Assembly: GCF_014692515.1 (NCBI RefSeq)
Contig: NZ_JACOIK010000003.1
Coordinates: forward strand, 310,001 to 374,000
DNA: 64,000 nucleotides
Direction: 5' to 3'
Origin: Sphingobacterium micropteri
GTDB lineage: Bacteria; Bacteroidota; Bacteroidia; Sphingobacteriales; Sphingobacteriaceae
Positions within the stretch are counted from its first letter, which is position 1. Each line of letters opens with the position of its first letter. A program made the position numbers and the translations under genes. The notes beneath the pieces are model-generated. The model worked only from the letters and a program-made list of their open reading frames with translations, ran no database searches and was not told the origin of the DNA. This document shows positions 54,691-62,725 of the stretch, one piece after another.

Positions 54691-55116
54691 ATGGAAATTA
54701 AAGCACTAGATCTTTCTAATATTGACAATACTATTCGAGAAGAAATTATAGCGTTATATCGGCAGCTAAGTCCCGGTAAAAAATATCAGGATCTTTCCCA
54801 AGTTTTGCGGGTGGACAATGGCGTTTATCTCATAGGAGGTTTTCAAGACGGGAATCTAGTTGGTATCGCGTCAATGGCTGTCTACTGTGTTATATCCGGA
54901 CATAAAGGTTGGATAGAAGATGTCGTTGTTGATAATGCATATCGAGGTAAAGGAATCGGTAGGAAATTGATAGAACATCTGCTCGACTATTCTAGTAAAA
55001 TGAATTTGACGGAAGTGCTTTTATTTACGGAAAGCCACCGTACTGCTGCTCGCAAGCTTTATGAAAATCTTGGTTTTAGAATAAAGGATAGTTCTATTTA
55101 TGTGTTGAAGCATTAA
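54691..55116 (+). CDS. GNAT-family acetyltransferase
   Basis: 141 residues with the acetyl-CoA site VVVDNAYRGKGIGRKLIEHL (Q/RxxGxG/A) and the closing ARKLYENLGFRIKDSSIYV. Single-domain; substrate unknown. It lies divergent from the phosphatase gene and before repeat B copy 3. Confidence 0.9.
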   Translation: MEIKALDLSNIDNTIREEIIALYRQLSPGKKYQDLSQVLRVDNGVYLIGGFQDGNLVGIASMAVYCVISGHKGWIEDVVVDNAYRGKGIGRKLIEHLLDYSSKMNLTEVLLFTESHRTAARKLYENLGFRIKDSSIYVLKH

Positions 55117-55151
55117 TACGTAGTTTGCAGGAGTTCCTGCTATTGTGGCAG

Positions 55152-55205
55152 ACAAAGAAAGCCTGCATATGCAGGCTTTGCTAACTAAACTAAACATTGG
55201 GAGAT
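55152..55205 (+). repeat. Repeat family B, copy 3
   Basis: Perfect 22-nt palindrome at about 55156–55177 (AAAGCCTGCATATGCAGGCT then TT) with the tail to ATTGGGAGAT. It ends the NTF2-like paralogue 2 in the minus direction. Sequence identity to copy 2 continues on both sides. Confidence 0.85.
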
Positions 55206-55249
55206 ATCTCACGACATGTCCCACTATTGAAACAAAAAATTAAATTCTT

Positions 55250-55675
55250 CTATGGATAGATTGTTTCCACCTTGCTTACTTTCCAGCCGTCCTTTCCCTG
55301 GTTCAACGTAATGTAGTCTACGCGGGTGAAGTTATCAAAGGCCATTGTTGCTTTGGCTACGCATACCTTTCCATCCTGCGATAGGATCTCATAGCTGCTC
55401 TCGCAGTCATATTGCATGCCCTTGTTGGCTTTCAGATATTTGATGTATTCCTTTTTGCCCGCACGGTCGTTGTTGTTCACGTTGCTGTACTGGAAATCAT
55501 CTGCAAAAAGGAACTTGTTCAGGTCGATGCTACCCACGGTAACAGCATCCAGGTAAGTATTCAGAATTATTCTTGATTCCACATCTTTCAAAGGATTGGC
55601 TTTTTCCGAAGCAAAGGACTTCAGCGATGTTACCATGATCAATGCTGCTGCTATGGTTTTCAATGTCGTTCTCAT
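55250..55675 (-). CDS. Secreted NTF2-like protein, paralogue 2
   Basis: 141 residues, about 90% identical to paralogue 1 (roughly 14 differences by eye). Signal LKTIAAALIMVTSLKSFASE. The residue 31–42 region reads DVESRIILNTYL against NVESDMVIGSYV, where most differences lie. Promoter, leader and terminator regions are duplicated with it, so this is a segmental duplication of about 660 bp. Confidence 0.82.
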   Translation of the reverse strand: MRTTLKTIAAALIMVTSLKSFASEKANPLKDVESRIILNTYLDAVTVGSIDLNKFLFADDFQYSNVNNNDRAGKKEYIKYLKANKGMQYDCESSYEILSQDGKVCVAKATMAFDNFTRVDYITLNQGKDGWKVSKVETIYP

Positions 55676-55731
55676 ATCTGTAGTTCTTATGTGTTATGTA
55701 TAATATTTTTTCTATTTCTTATTTGATATCT

Positions 55732-55739
55732 CAAAGGTA
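55732..55739 (-). promoter_or_regulatory. -7 element of NTF2-like paralogue 2
   Basis: TACCTTTG on the minus strand, same position relative to the gene as in paralogue 1. Confidence 0.55.
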
Positions 55740-55967
55740 GGGCAGCAGGCCTATTTACCGAATAACGATTAGACCAAGCTCCCGCATTTCTCGGTAACTG
55801 CGGTAAAAAAATCGGTGAATGCATTTTCAATTCGTTTCTGTCCATGCCCCGACAATCCATAGCCGTTTTTAAACGACTATACGCGTTTGTTTACCGGCTT
55901 TCAGGGGTGCTACTACCTAAGTTTGCTTTACAGTTATCAGAATTATGTACATCAAAATTTACTTATT

Positions 55968-56882
55968 ATGAAGCAACAGGCAACACCTGTATTTATCGAT
56001 CCGACGACCGACTTCGGTTTTAAGCGTATATTCGGAACCGAGACGAACGAGGATCTATTGATCTCCTTTCTCAACGAGCTATTCCAGGGACGGAAACTTA
56101 TCGAGGATCTCTATTACAACAAGAACGAACACGTAGGCGACACCGAAGAAGTCGGTACGGTCATATTTGACCTGACGTGCACGGCCAGCGACGGCGAACA
56201 GTTCATTATCGAGGTCCAGCGGACCCCGCAGACGAATTTAAAAAAGCGTATGCTGTACTACGGTAGCAAACTGATCGCAGACCAGGCACCCAAAGGGAAC
56301 AGGAGAGGATGGGGCTATACGATCAGTGAGGTATATGTGATCGTCCTGATGGACGGCTTTCCTATGCCCGGGAGCGAGGGTAGCAGCAATTACCTCCATG
56401 ACATCTGTCTATGCAACAGGTATTCAGGCGAAGTTTTTTACGAACATCTTGGGTTTATTTATATCGAATTGATTAATTTTACCAAAGGCGAACAGGAACT
56501 GGCCGTTGATCTGGACAGGTGGTTGCATGTTCTGAAGAACATGTCCAAAATGGACAAGCTGCCCACCTATCTACGGAAGCCGGTTTTTGAAAAGTTATTT
56601 GCCATTGCAGCATACAGTAAACTAAACAAGGAGGAACGCGATATGTACGATGCAAGTTTGAAGAATAAGTGGGATGCGGAGTCAATCCGCCAGACGGCCA
56701 TTTTGGAGCAGAAAAAGGCGAGAGAGCGGGGGCTTGAAGAGGGGCGGGAAGAAGGTCGAGAAGACGGTCTAAAAGAAGGCGCTCTTGCCATTGCTTTAAA
56801 ATTGAAAAACATGGATATGGCTGTGGAAGATATAGTCCAAGCTACCGGTTTATCGGCTGAAGAAATAGAAAAACTAAAATAA
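55968..56882 (+). CDS. Rpn-family recombination-promoting nuclease (PD-(D/E)XK)
   Basis: 304 residues from the ATG at 55968. The nuclease core has FIDPTTDFGFKRIFGTETNE near the start, VIFDLTCTASDGEQFIIEVQ (the D and ExQ catalytic region) and YVIVLMDGFPMP. The C-terminus has Arg/Glu/Gly repeats (GLEEGREEGREDGLKEG). These proteins are annotated as Rpn nucleases or putative transposases; no inverted terminal repeats flank it. It is more GC-rich by eye than its neighbours, hinting at transfer. A TAAGTTTG box lies at 55918–55925. Confidence 0.9.
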   Translation: MKQQATPVFIDPTTDFGFKRIFGTETNEDLLISFLNELFQGRKLIEDLYYNKNEHVGDTEEVGTVIFDLTCTASDGEQFIIEVQRTPQTNLKKRMLYYGSKLIADQAPKGNRRGWGYTISEVYVIVLMDGFPMPGSEGSSNYLHDICLCNRYSGEVFYEHLGFIYIELINFTKGEQELAVDLDRWLHVLKNMSKMDKLPTYLRKPVFEKLFAIAAYSKLNKEERDMYDASLKNKWDAESIRQTAILEQKKARERGLEEGREEGREDGLKEGALAIALKLKNMDMAVEDIVQATGLSAEEIEKLK

Positions 56883-56886
56883 TAAC

Positions 56887-57024
56887 AAAAAAATCCTGAA
56901 GCGGGGAGCTTCAGGATTTTTACTAACTAACCAATTATTAACCTAAATTATGAAGTACAAATATAACGACAAGTACTGGGATATAGTGTCAACTTAGTGT
57001 ATATTTAACACATATTAACAGGAT
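56887..57024 (+). repeat. Repeat family A, copy 5
   Basis: Perfect 8-bp stem CCTGAAGC/GCTTCAGG with a GGGGA loop, full tail and a minus-strand HPVNMC-stop piece. It terminates the Rpn gene. The rest of 56883–57216 shows no gene. Confidence 0.85.
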
Positions 57025-57216
57025 GACATAGATATGTTATTATCGTAAAGATCAAAACGCTGAGCTTCGAACCTTAGTCAGCTGTATCTTTGGAATTGTT
57101 TAACGAGCAGGTTCACTTCTAATGTCCAAACTAATTTTTGGCAAATTACCTAAAAGATTTGAACCCTTATCTTCTAGAAAAAAGAGGAGGTAGAGAGAAC
57201 GGAGAAGTTCCCTTTA

Positions 57217-57714
57217 TCATATAGGGATAGCGTGAATGGTGTTTTTTAACTGATGCAAATGCCGCTGTGTATGATAGGTGTTGAACCAAGCCCATTCCAA
57301 TCTAGTAAACGCACCGTATTCAGGGATAACAAAATCGAGACAGGTTTTGGAAAGGTCCCTTGTATGGATAATTTCTTTAATCTGTACAATACGATCTCGC
57401 AAATCGAACAGTAAAACCGATTTGTCAAGGCGCTGCTCCGATGGTAATATCTCGATAGGCGATTCCATCTTTATCGTAAAATCCATAAAAATATCTTTGA
57501 TGGGCTGTATCTTTTCATCAGGCTCGCGGAGCGTCAATTCTGTACGTCCGATCATTGTTTCCGCAGAAGCATAGGATTTGTGTATATGGTCTCCAATTTG
57601 CCCAGGGGACCAGCCTCCGTTTGTCGGTTTCATATTAAGTTCATTTTCGTCCAACATCTCCATTACTACAATGAATTCGTCGGTTATTTCTTGAAAAACT
57701 ACCTTGATTTCCAT
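57217..57714 (-). CDS. DinB-family protein
   Basis: 165 residues of the DinB/YfiT four-helix fold: ELNMKPTNGGWSPGQIGDHI near residue 25–44 and WFNTYHTQRHLHQLKN at the end supply the probable metal-binding His set. Cytosolic, no signal peptide, unlike the DinB-like protein at 10643. Enzymatic role unknown. Confidence 0.85.
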   Translation of the reverse strand: MEIKVVFQEITDEFIVVMEMLDENELNMKPTNGGWSPGQIGDHIHKSYASAETMIGRTELTLREPDEKIQPIKDIFMDFTIKMESPIEILPSEQRLDKSVLLFDLRDRIVQIKEIIHTRDLSKTCLDFVIPEYGAFTRLEWAWFNTYHTQRHLHQLKNTIHAIPI

Positions 57715-57800
57715 ATTTCATTATAATATTTTGAAAAATTAGTTCAAAATCAGATGAGTGTGAAGATTGATTACGGCGGTAAGCCGATCATATCATTCGC

Positions 57801-58190
57801 CTAATCCGGCTGATATAAATCAAATTGATTTCCATATAAGTCTTCAAAACCAACACCTTTGCCTCCCGGCACAGTCGTTGGAGTTCCGTGAAAGACGATA
57901 CCTTTCTCTTTCATCGCTATATAATCGCCTTCGATATCGTTAGATTGAAACATGACAAAAATCTGTCCTCCTGATTGATTGCCGACCAACTTCTGCTGTT
58001 CGGGCCTTTTAGCTTTAACAAGTTCAAAAACCGTGGCATTGTCTTTTTGCGGAGCAACAGTAAGATACCGCCAATCTGGAGAAAACATTTGGTCTGTACA
58101 TACGCTGAAACCTAGTTTTTCCATATAAAATTTTTTCGCTTCTTCTAAATCCTTGACTAGAAGTGTTATTTGAGCTACTTTTGTTATCAT
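57801..58190 (-). CDS. VOC-family protein
   Basis: 129 residues from the ATG at 58190. A VOC fold with AQITLLVKDLEEAKKFYMEK at the start and GVGFEDLYGNQFDLYQPD at the end, the pattern of glyoxalase/bleomycin-resistance-like proteins. Substrate unknown. It reads in the same direction as the DinB gene, separated by 86 bp. Confidence 0.87.
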   Translation of the reverse strand: MITKVAQITLLVKDLEEAKKFYMEKLGFSVCTDQMFSPDWRYLTVAPQKDNATVFELVKAKRPEQQKLVGNQSGGQIFVMFQSNDIEGDYIAMKEKGIVFHGTPTTVPGGKGVGFEDLYGNQFDLYQPD

Positions 58191-58213
58191 ACGTCGTCTA
58201 TTATAATACAATT

Positions 58214-58890
58214 TTACGCGTATTCAATTTTAATTGACTTCGCATAAGACAGGAAATGAAAATAATGAAGGTTTTGCCGCATTCGCTCATGGAGCGATTC
58301 AAACATTCCTCTGATTTCTGTTATAAATTTTTCGTCCATGTCTTATTCTGATTTATTTTCCAGTTCACGTACTAAAATGTCAGCCGTGTTACGTATCGAT
58401 TTTGCAATTGTCTTTACATGCGGATCAGGGTAAGGAACTTCATTAGATTCCGCAATTAGCGATCGTATGGTTTCATCAATCTGTATCAGCTTTCTGCGTA
58501 GGGCAAAACGGCTTTCTATTGCATAGATATAGGCTTCTTCCAGATTATTTGATGATCTTAATGACTTTAGAGCATTTTCGCTATCCAGTACCAGTTTAGC
58601 TTATCAAGGTCGGCGTCCGGCTCCATGATAATAGTGTTTTTTTCTTTCGTTCGGCTACCAAAGAGCCAAGTAAATAATTCTATCGTATTCGGTACATTGA
58701 TCAATTTGATGTTTCTTTTCCTATCCCAACCAATGTGGCTAAGGATATTGCTCCTTGATAAAGCTTTGATCAAGAACGAATAATACAGACGGGTTCCCAC
58801 AACATCCGATCTATTCCAAACACCCCTTTCTTCGATAAAGGCAATCAGTCGTATAGGATCCATCAACCGATCCACGTCTTTACGTTCCAA
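58214..58890 (-). pseudogene. Decayed module copy D2
   Basis: The frame from 58890 (MERKDVDRLMDPIRLIAFIE, LYYSFLIKALSRSNILSHIG, TKEKNTIIMEPDADLDKL) shifts once near 58600 and continues as NALKSLRSSNNLEEAYIYAI and the segment shared with D1, to a stop at 58343. A 41-codon frame (MDEKFITEIRGMFESLHERM) starts 4 bp further and may be a truncated second gene. Family not recognised. Confidence 0.6.
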
Positions 58891-59022
58891 ACCATTTAAC
58901 TATCGGCTACAGTTTGAAAGAATTTTTTGACGATGAGAGTTTCCTGTAGAGCTTGACACACAGCTATGCAACGATGCGTTAAGTTACAAGAATAACAAAA
59001 GAGGAAATTTTTATAGAAGTCT

Positions 59023-59626
59023 TTAAGAACCACGACGAGCAAACTCTAAAACAGCCGGTAATAGCGATGTTGTTTTCGTGGTATTGGCTTCGGAATGCTT
59101 ATTGTTTGTCGTTTCCGTAAATCCCCACCAATCATTAAAACGGTAGAACACCCTAACTTCGAAGCATCTCAAAAACTGTATGATCGGAGTAGCGTAATCA
59201 TTTCCAAAGGCCTCAATCAGTTCAGGGAAAAACGACAGGTAGTCCCGCCAAGGTACAAACCTGTCGCGCAGCATATATCGATATAATTTCATTTTCCCTG
59301 AAACTCTTGGTAATTCCTAGTTCAATGGCTTCGTCCGGAATAGCTCCATGATCGTATAACTCTCTAACGAACTTCAAAGGAAGGTTACCTTTGGGTGTGA
59401 GCTTCAGGCTTTTTTCACGAGCAACTATCGTCAGTAAATCTTCACATAGCCTAAAGAAAGGCAGCTTGTCCAGCACCTCCACTGGAATATGCTTTCTGAT
59501 TTTCAGTGGTGAAGTCTGTGCAAAAGGAAATATCTGTAGCGCCAGTAAATCCCGATAGGAGAGTCCTAATAAGTTCTCATCAGGTGTATCATCGAATTCA
59601 CTCAAATCGTTGGGATCAATAATCAT
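59023..59626 (-). pseudogene. Frameshifted Bacteroidota hypothetical gene
   Basis: Frame 1 from 59626 (FDDTPDENLLGLSYRDLLAL, LDKLPFFRLCEDLLTIVA, LTPKGNLPLKFVRELYDHGA) ends at 59222, and a second frame (59292 to 59023) continues a related-looking sequence (PWRDYLSFFPELIEAFGNDY). The first part resembles C-terminal regions of proteins annotated near plasmid pRiA4b ORF-3 families, which I recall only loosely. A frame shift is most likely. Confidence 0.5.
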
Positions 59627-59681
59627 AGCTCAAATGTATATTATTTTATGTTTCCCTGTTTACATTTTTTAAATTCGTCCC

Positions 59682-59948
59682 ATGGGAACAATTGGGAATG
59701 CTCTACAAGATCTTCGTGCAGAGCGGGGGCTTAGCGCTACTGAAGCCGCTGCAGGAGCTGGAACCACGGTGTCTACCTACCTTAAGATAGAGCGTGACTG
59801 GCGTGAAGTAAGTTTCATTATGATGGTTCGCCTCTGTCGGTTCTATAACCTCGATATTTACGAATTTATAGACAGAATAGACTCCTATGAGTTGGAGCGC
59901 CCCGACCTATCAGTCATACGCGTTTTGGAAAAAAGAAACAAGTCGTAG
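59682..59948 (+). CDS. Small XRE-family helix-turn-helix protein
   Basis: 88 residues, an XRE helix-turn-helix over residues 5–60 (LQDLRAERGLSATEAAAGAG, STYLKIERDWREVSFIMMV, LCRFYNLDIYEFID). Its 3' end recurs at 51809. It faces the HipA-type genes tail to tail, so it is not in their operon. It could act on a toxin module elsewhere, but nothing in the sequence shows this. Confidence 0.85.
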   Translation: MGTIGNALQDLRAERGLSATEAAAGAGTTVSTYLKIERDWREVSFIMMVRLCRFYNLDIYEFIDRIDSYELERPDLSVIRVLEKRNKS

Positions 59949-59960
59949 ATTATTATATAC

Positions 59961-59990
59961 ATCAATGCCTGTGCATGCAGGCGGTTTGCT
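59961..59990 (+). repeat. Repeat family B, degenerate copy 4
   Basis: AATGCCTGTGCATGCAGGCGGTT retains the palindromic core and TTGCT but lacks the conserved tail. It follows the XRE gene, as copy 2 follows the XRE remnant. Confidence 0.5.
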
Positions 59991-60045
59991 ACCAGAAGTT
60001 CTAGAAAAAAACGACAATAAATCGCCCGGCTAATTACCGGGCAGT

Positions 60046-60435
60046 CTATACAAGTTCTAGTTCATAAGGATTATGAATACTTTCTTTTCCGAAGCGTTTA
60101 AGCAATTCAAACTTATTGTTAGCGTCTATATGTTCCTTTATGAGGATTTCTTTTACGGCTGGTTGTTTCAAGCCTGGGATACGGCTTTGAAAGAAAGGCC
60201 ATAATTCCTCACTCTGATACAATTTATCCACATTGGAAAACCCAGCTATATGATTGTATTTATGTTGCACCTTTTTAAAATCTTCGGAATAGGTGAAGGT
60301 CCATTTCTGATTATCATAGCTCAGTTCCCCGATCAAAAGCCGATCGTACTTTAATTGAAAAACTTTATCAATAGCAGTAATAACTGGCTCTGTCTTCTTC
60401 TTAGCCTTAATTATTTTTTCGAATATTTTCAACAT
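60046..60435 (-). CDS. HipA N-terminal-domain protein (HipS-like)
   Basis: 129 residues that match the HipA N-terminal subdomain as a separate protein: FQLKYDRLLIGELSYDNQKW, then LWPFFQSRIPGLKQPAVKEI and LLKRFGKESIHNPYEL. In HipBST modules the separate HipS subunit is the antitoxin for the HipT kinase. Here it is the second gene: its start overlaps the kinase stop by 7 bp, suggesting translational coupling. A loosely similar arrangement exists in databases, but the kinase-first order is unusual. Confidence 0.78.
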   Translation of the reverse strand: MLKIFEKIIKAKKKTEPVITAIDKVFQLKYDRLLIGELSYDNQKWTFTYSEDFKKVQHKYNHIAGFSNVDKLYQSEELWPFFQSRIPGLKQPAVKEILIKEHIDANNKFELLKRFGKESIHNPYELELV

Positions 60436-61463
60436 AATACCTCCTCTCTTAAAATGCTAAACCTTGTTTTGATAATCCGTTTTATGAGTTCGTATCTCTC
60501 TAACACGAAAAAATCTGAGAATTCTTTTTTTATCATTTCTAATACCAGCTCCTCTCTCTGAGGACTGCAAAGGTCGTCAATTATTTTTAAGTATTTACTA
60601 TTCTTAAATTTCTTAAGAAAAAAAATTAAATCAAAATGATTTATGTTAAAATTTTCATTTACACTAATTCTAGGACATGCCTCGTTGATATACCTATCAA
60701 TTTTCTTGCCATTACTTTTCTCTTGCTCAATATATTTCTTTATGCGGTCATCACTCCAATTCCAGGTTAATCCTCTTGCTGAATCATATAGCGGTGATAG
60801 TTGTGGAGCCTTAGCATTTCTTTTAATCGACGTAATCACTGCCCAGTTATAGAAATGACGATCGTTGTTTCCTACTATTGCGTCAAATATTATCATTTTT
60901 ACGATATCATTCAATATCTCTTCATGACAGTTTGGATATTTGTGTTCAATAGCTTCAACTAAAAATTCGAAGGTAAAATGCTTTCTTGATTCGATTTTGT
61001 TATTTGCGATTTCTTGTGCCATTTCCATGTCGTCGATATATTCTCCAAATATTTCGGCACCGTGGGTCATAACTTCGTATTCTTGATTGAGGAAATACCT
61101 ACTGAGAAAGCGGATTTGTCCATTTACTTTCATTAACAGTACTTCATTCATGCGGATTCCCAGAACGTGTCCGATCCTGTTTATTAAGTATTCAATAACG
61201 GACTCATGCGGATACCATTTTTCGCCAGTCTTAGCAATGTAGGCCTCCCATGTCTTCGTGTTTTTTCTATTGCATCCTTTTCCGTATCTATATATTTTTA
61301 TAAAAGCCTTAGGAGCGTCTCCATCTAATGGTTTGTTTACGATAATATAGTCTCTGTCCTTGATTGTTGGAATAATTTTTTCATTTATCCTGCCGGAATA
61401 GTTTGCTGAGGATTCACGTCGTAACTGGTGTTTTATTTTATTAGGCATGTCAAATTGGAGCAT
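60429..61463 (-). CDS. HipA-type Ser/Thr kinase (HipT-like)
   Basis: 344 residues with the HipA C-terminal kinase fold: PKAFIKIYRYG (ATP Lys region), HESVIEYLINRIGHVLGI, catalytic loop GNNDRHFYNW with Asp201 and Asn206, and the metal Asp227 in PLYDSARGLTW. All catalytic residues are present. It lacks the N-terminal HipA subdomain, which is supplied by the downstream gene. HipA-family kinases phosphorylate aminoacyl-tRNA synthetases; the target here is unknown. Confidence 0.85.
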   Translation of the reverse strand: MLQFDMPNKIKHQLRRESSANYSGRINEKIIPTIKDRDYIIVNKPLDGDAPKAFIKIYRYGKGCNRKNTKTWEAYIAKTGEKWYPHESVIEYLINRIGHVLGIRMNEVLLMKVNGQIRFLSRYFLNQEYEVMTHGAEIFGEYIDDMEMAQEIANNKIESRKHFTFEFLVEAIEHKYPNCHEEILNDIVKMIIFDAIVGNNDRHFYNWAVITSIKRNAKAPQLSPLYDSARGLTWNWSDDRIKKYIEQEKSNGKKIDRYINEACPRISVNENFNINHFDLIFFLKKFKNSKYLKIIDDLCSPQREELVLEMIKKEFSDFFVLERYELIKRIIKTRFSILREEVLC

Positions 61464-61473
61464 TGTAGATAGA

Positions 61474-61481
61474 CAAATATA
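61474..61481 (-). promoter_or_regulatory. -7 element of the HipA-type module
   Basis: TATATTTG on the minus strand ends 10 nt before the kinase ATG; no -33 TTG is seen. The remaining 61482–61759 interval contains no gene I can support. Confidence 0.45.
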
Positions 61482-61759
61482 TAAAATAGTTTGAGATTAT
61501 CAGCCTAATCTGCATCGCTTTCTGTAAAAAGAAAGTTTTGAAAGTCTTGTTGCGTTTAATGACCAACAAATAGATGTCAAGGTTAATTAAACTTAAACTC
61601 TAATAGTCAACGGAAGGAAGCTCTTTTGACACCCCTATGGCCCCATTGTTCACGCTTAAACGTATTTTTGATAAGACAAACCAAAAATCGAAAACACAAA
61701 CGTTATGCAGGTATTAAAGTTTGATCAGACGGTTTATTTAATAAGAACTATAACCAGTA

Positions 61760-61998
61760 CTACCCAACCACCATCTTTGCCGAAGCTGTCCAAAGGTATT
61801 CCGGAATAGGTTCCTCTAGCTTCCATTGGATAGACATCGGTTTCGATCCCGTATGGCTTACGTAGTGAGCGGGACCTATAAAAACATAACCCTGCGTAAA
61901 ACCGTCTCCATCATAAATAGCTTCCCTAACAAAAAGGAGGATCTTTTTCCCGGTTTCATCTTGTGTGATATACGACAACAATGGGCAGGTTGCCACTA
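61760..61998 (-). pseudogene. C-terminal fragment of a DUF3427 helicase
   Basis: The frame reads TGKKILLFVREAIYDGDGF, GYVFIGPAHYVSHTGSKPMS and IQWKLEEPIPEYL, matching the end of DUF3427, the C-terminal domain of certain DEAD/DEAH helicase-like restriction or defence proteins. The helicase part is absent, and the fragment overlaps the lipoprotein gene start. Truncated remnant. Confidence 0.65.
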
Positions 61999-62019
61999 AA
62001 CGAACAATACACATAATCG

Positions 62020-62538
62020 ATGAAAAGGATATTAACACACGTACAAATTATAGTGGTCAAAGGTTTAATTGGGATTTTATATAGTTGCGGTACCAATAAT
62101 AACTTGGCCAAAGTACCACCTGTTAAGCGTCATGAGATAATTAATGGTGGTGGCTATGAACAAAAAGGATACGGCCAACCGAACGAAGAAGACATAAGAA
62201 TTTTCGGACAGGTAATGACATACGATAATCGTGTAGCTGCAGGTGCATCGATTTATCTCGTAAGTCAGGAACAAGATACACTTGCAACGGCGAAAACGGA
62301 CAGCGAAGGTAAATTTGATATCACACTACAAACTGATGTGTTTCATGGACAGTTAATCGCTAGCGGCAACGTGTCCTATTTCGCCATTCCCAACTTAAGT
62401 TTGGGTGTATACGCGCGAGAATTCAATTTCAAGATCCGTATGGCATTAGAACCCGTCATGGATTATGAATATATGGAACTGAACAATAAACAACGTCGCG
62501 AGATTGAGAAACTTCATAAAAAACGTAAAGTAGAATAA
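62020..62538 (+). CDS. Lipoprotein with carboxypeptidase-like regulatory domain
   Basis: 172 residues. N-terminal signal with a lipobox near Cys23 (IGILYSC), then a polar linker and a carboxypeptidase-regulatory-like beta sandwich (RIFGQVMTYDNRVAAGASIY, ATAKTDSEGKFDITLQTDVF). Charged C-terminal helix (NNKQRREIEKLHKKRK). Likely outer-membrane lipoprotein; partner unknown. Its first bases overlap the DUF3427 fragment. Confidence 0.72.
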   Translation: MKRILTHVQIIVVKGLIGILYSCGTNNNLAKVPPVKRHEIINGGGYEQKGYGQPNEEDIRIFGQVMTYDNRVAAGASIYLVSQEQDTLATAKTDSEGKFDITLQTDVFHGQLIASGNVSYFAIPNLSLGVYAREFNFKIRMALEPVMDYEYMELNNKQRREIEKLHKKRKVE

Positions 62539-62560
62539 TACGGATCTCCACGGAATAATT

Positions 62561-62616
62561 AATCTACGCGGGTAAAGATATCAAATGCCATCGTTGCCTT
62601 GGCTACGCACATCTTT
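62561..62616 (-). pseudogene. Fragment of a third NTF2-like copy
   Basis: The bases from TCTACGCGGGTAAAGATAT to ACATCTTTCCTT match 52018–52075 in paralogue 1 with a few changes, corresponding to VAKATMAFDNFTRVDY in the minus frame. Only about 56 bp remain. Confidence 0.65.
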
Positions 62617-62671
62617 CCTTAGGGCACGTAATCTGGTCAATATGGATTTTGCGGCGCTATGTCAAGAGAAT

Positions 62672-62701
62672 TTGTGGTTACTTATAAATTTCTTATATTT
62701 A
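62672..62701 (+). promoter_or_regulatory. Promoter of the terminal membrane protein gene
   Basis: TTG (62672–62674), 19-nt spacer, TATATTTA (62694–62701, one base off consensus), 25 bp before the ATG at 62726. Confidence 0.55.
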
Positions 62702-62725
62702 TCGATAATCAATACTAACTATCTC

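Noticed and set aside
55968..56882. Rpn-family gene as part of an insertion sequence
   Set aside because: No terminal inverted repeats or target-site duplication is visible.
59682..59948. XRE gene as the HipB partner of the HipA-type module
   Set aside because: It is convergent with that module, separated from it by about 100 bp and duplicated elsewhere with other neighbours; not supported as part of the operon.
60046..61463. A single HipA gene split by a frame shift
   Set aside because: The N-terminal domain is encoded after the kinase, the reverse of a HipA chain, so a frame shift cannot explain it.
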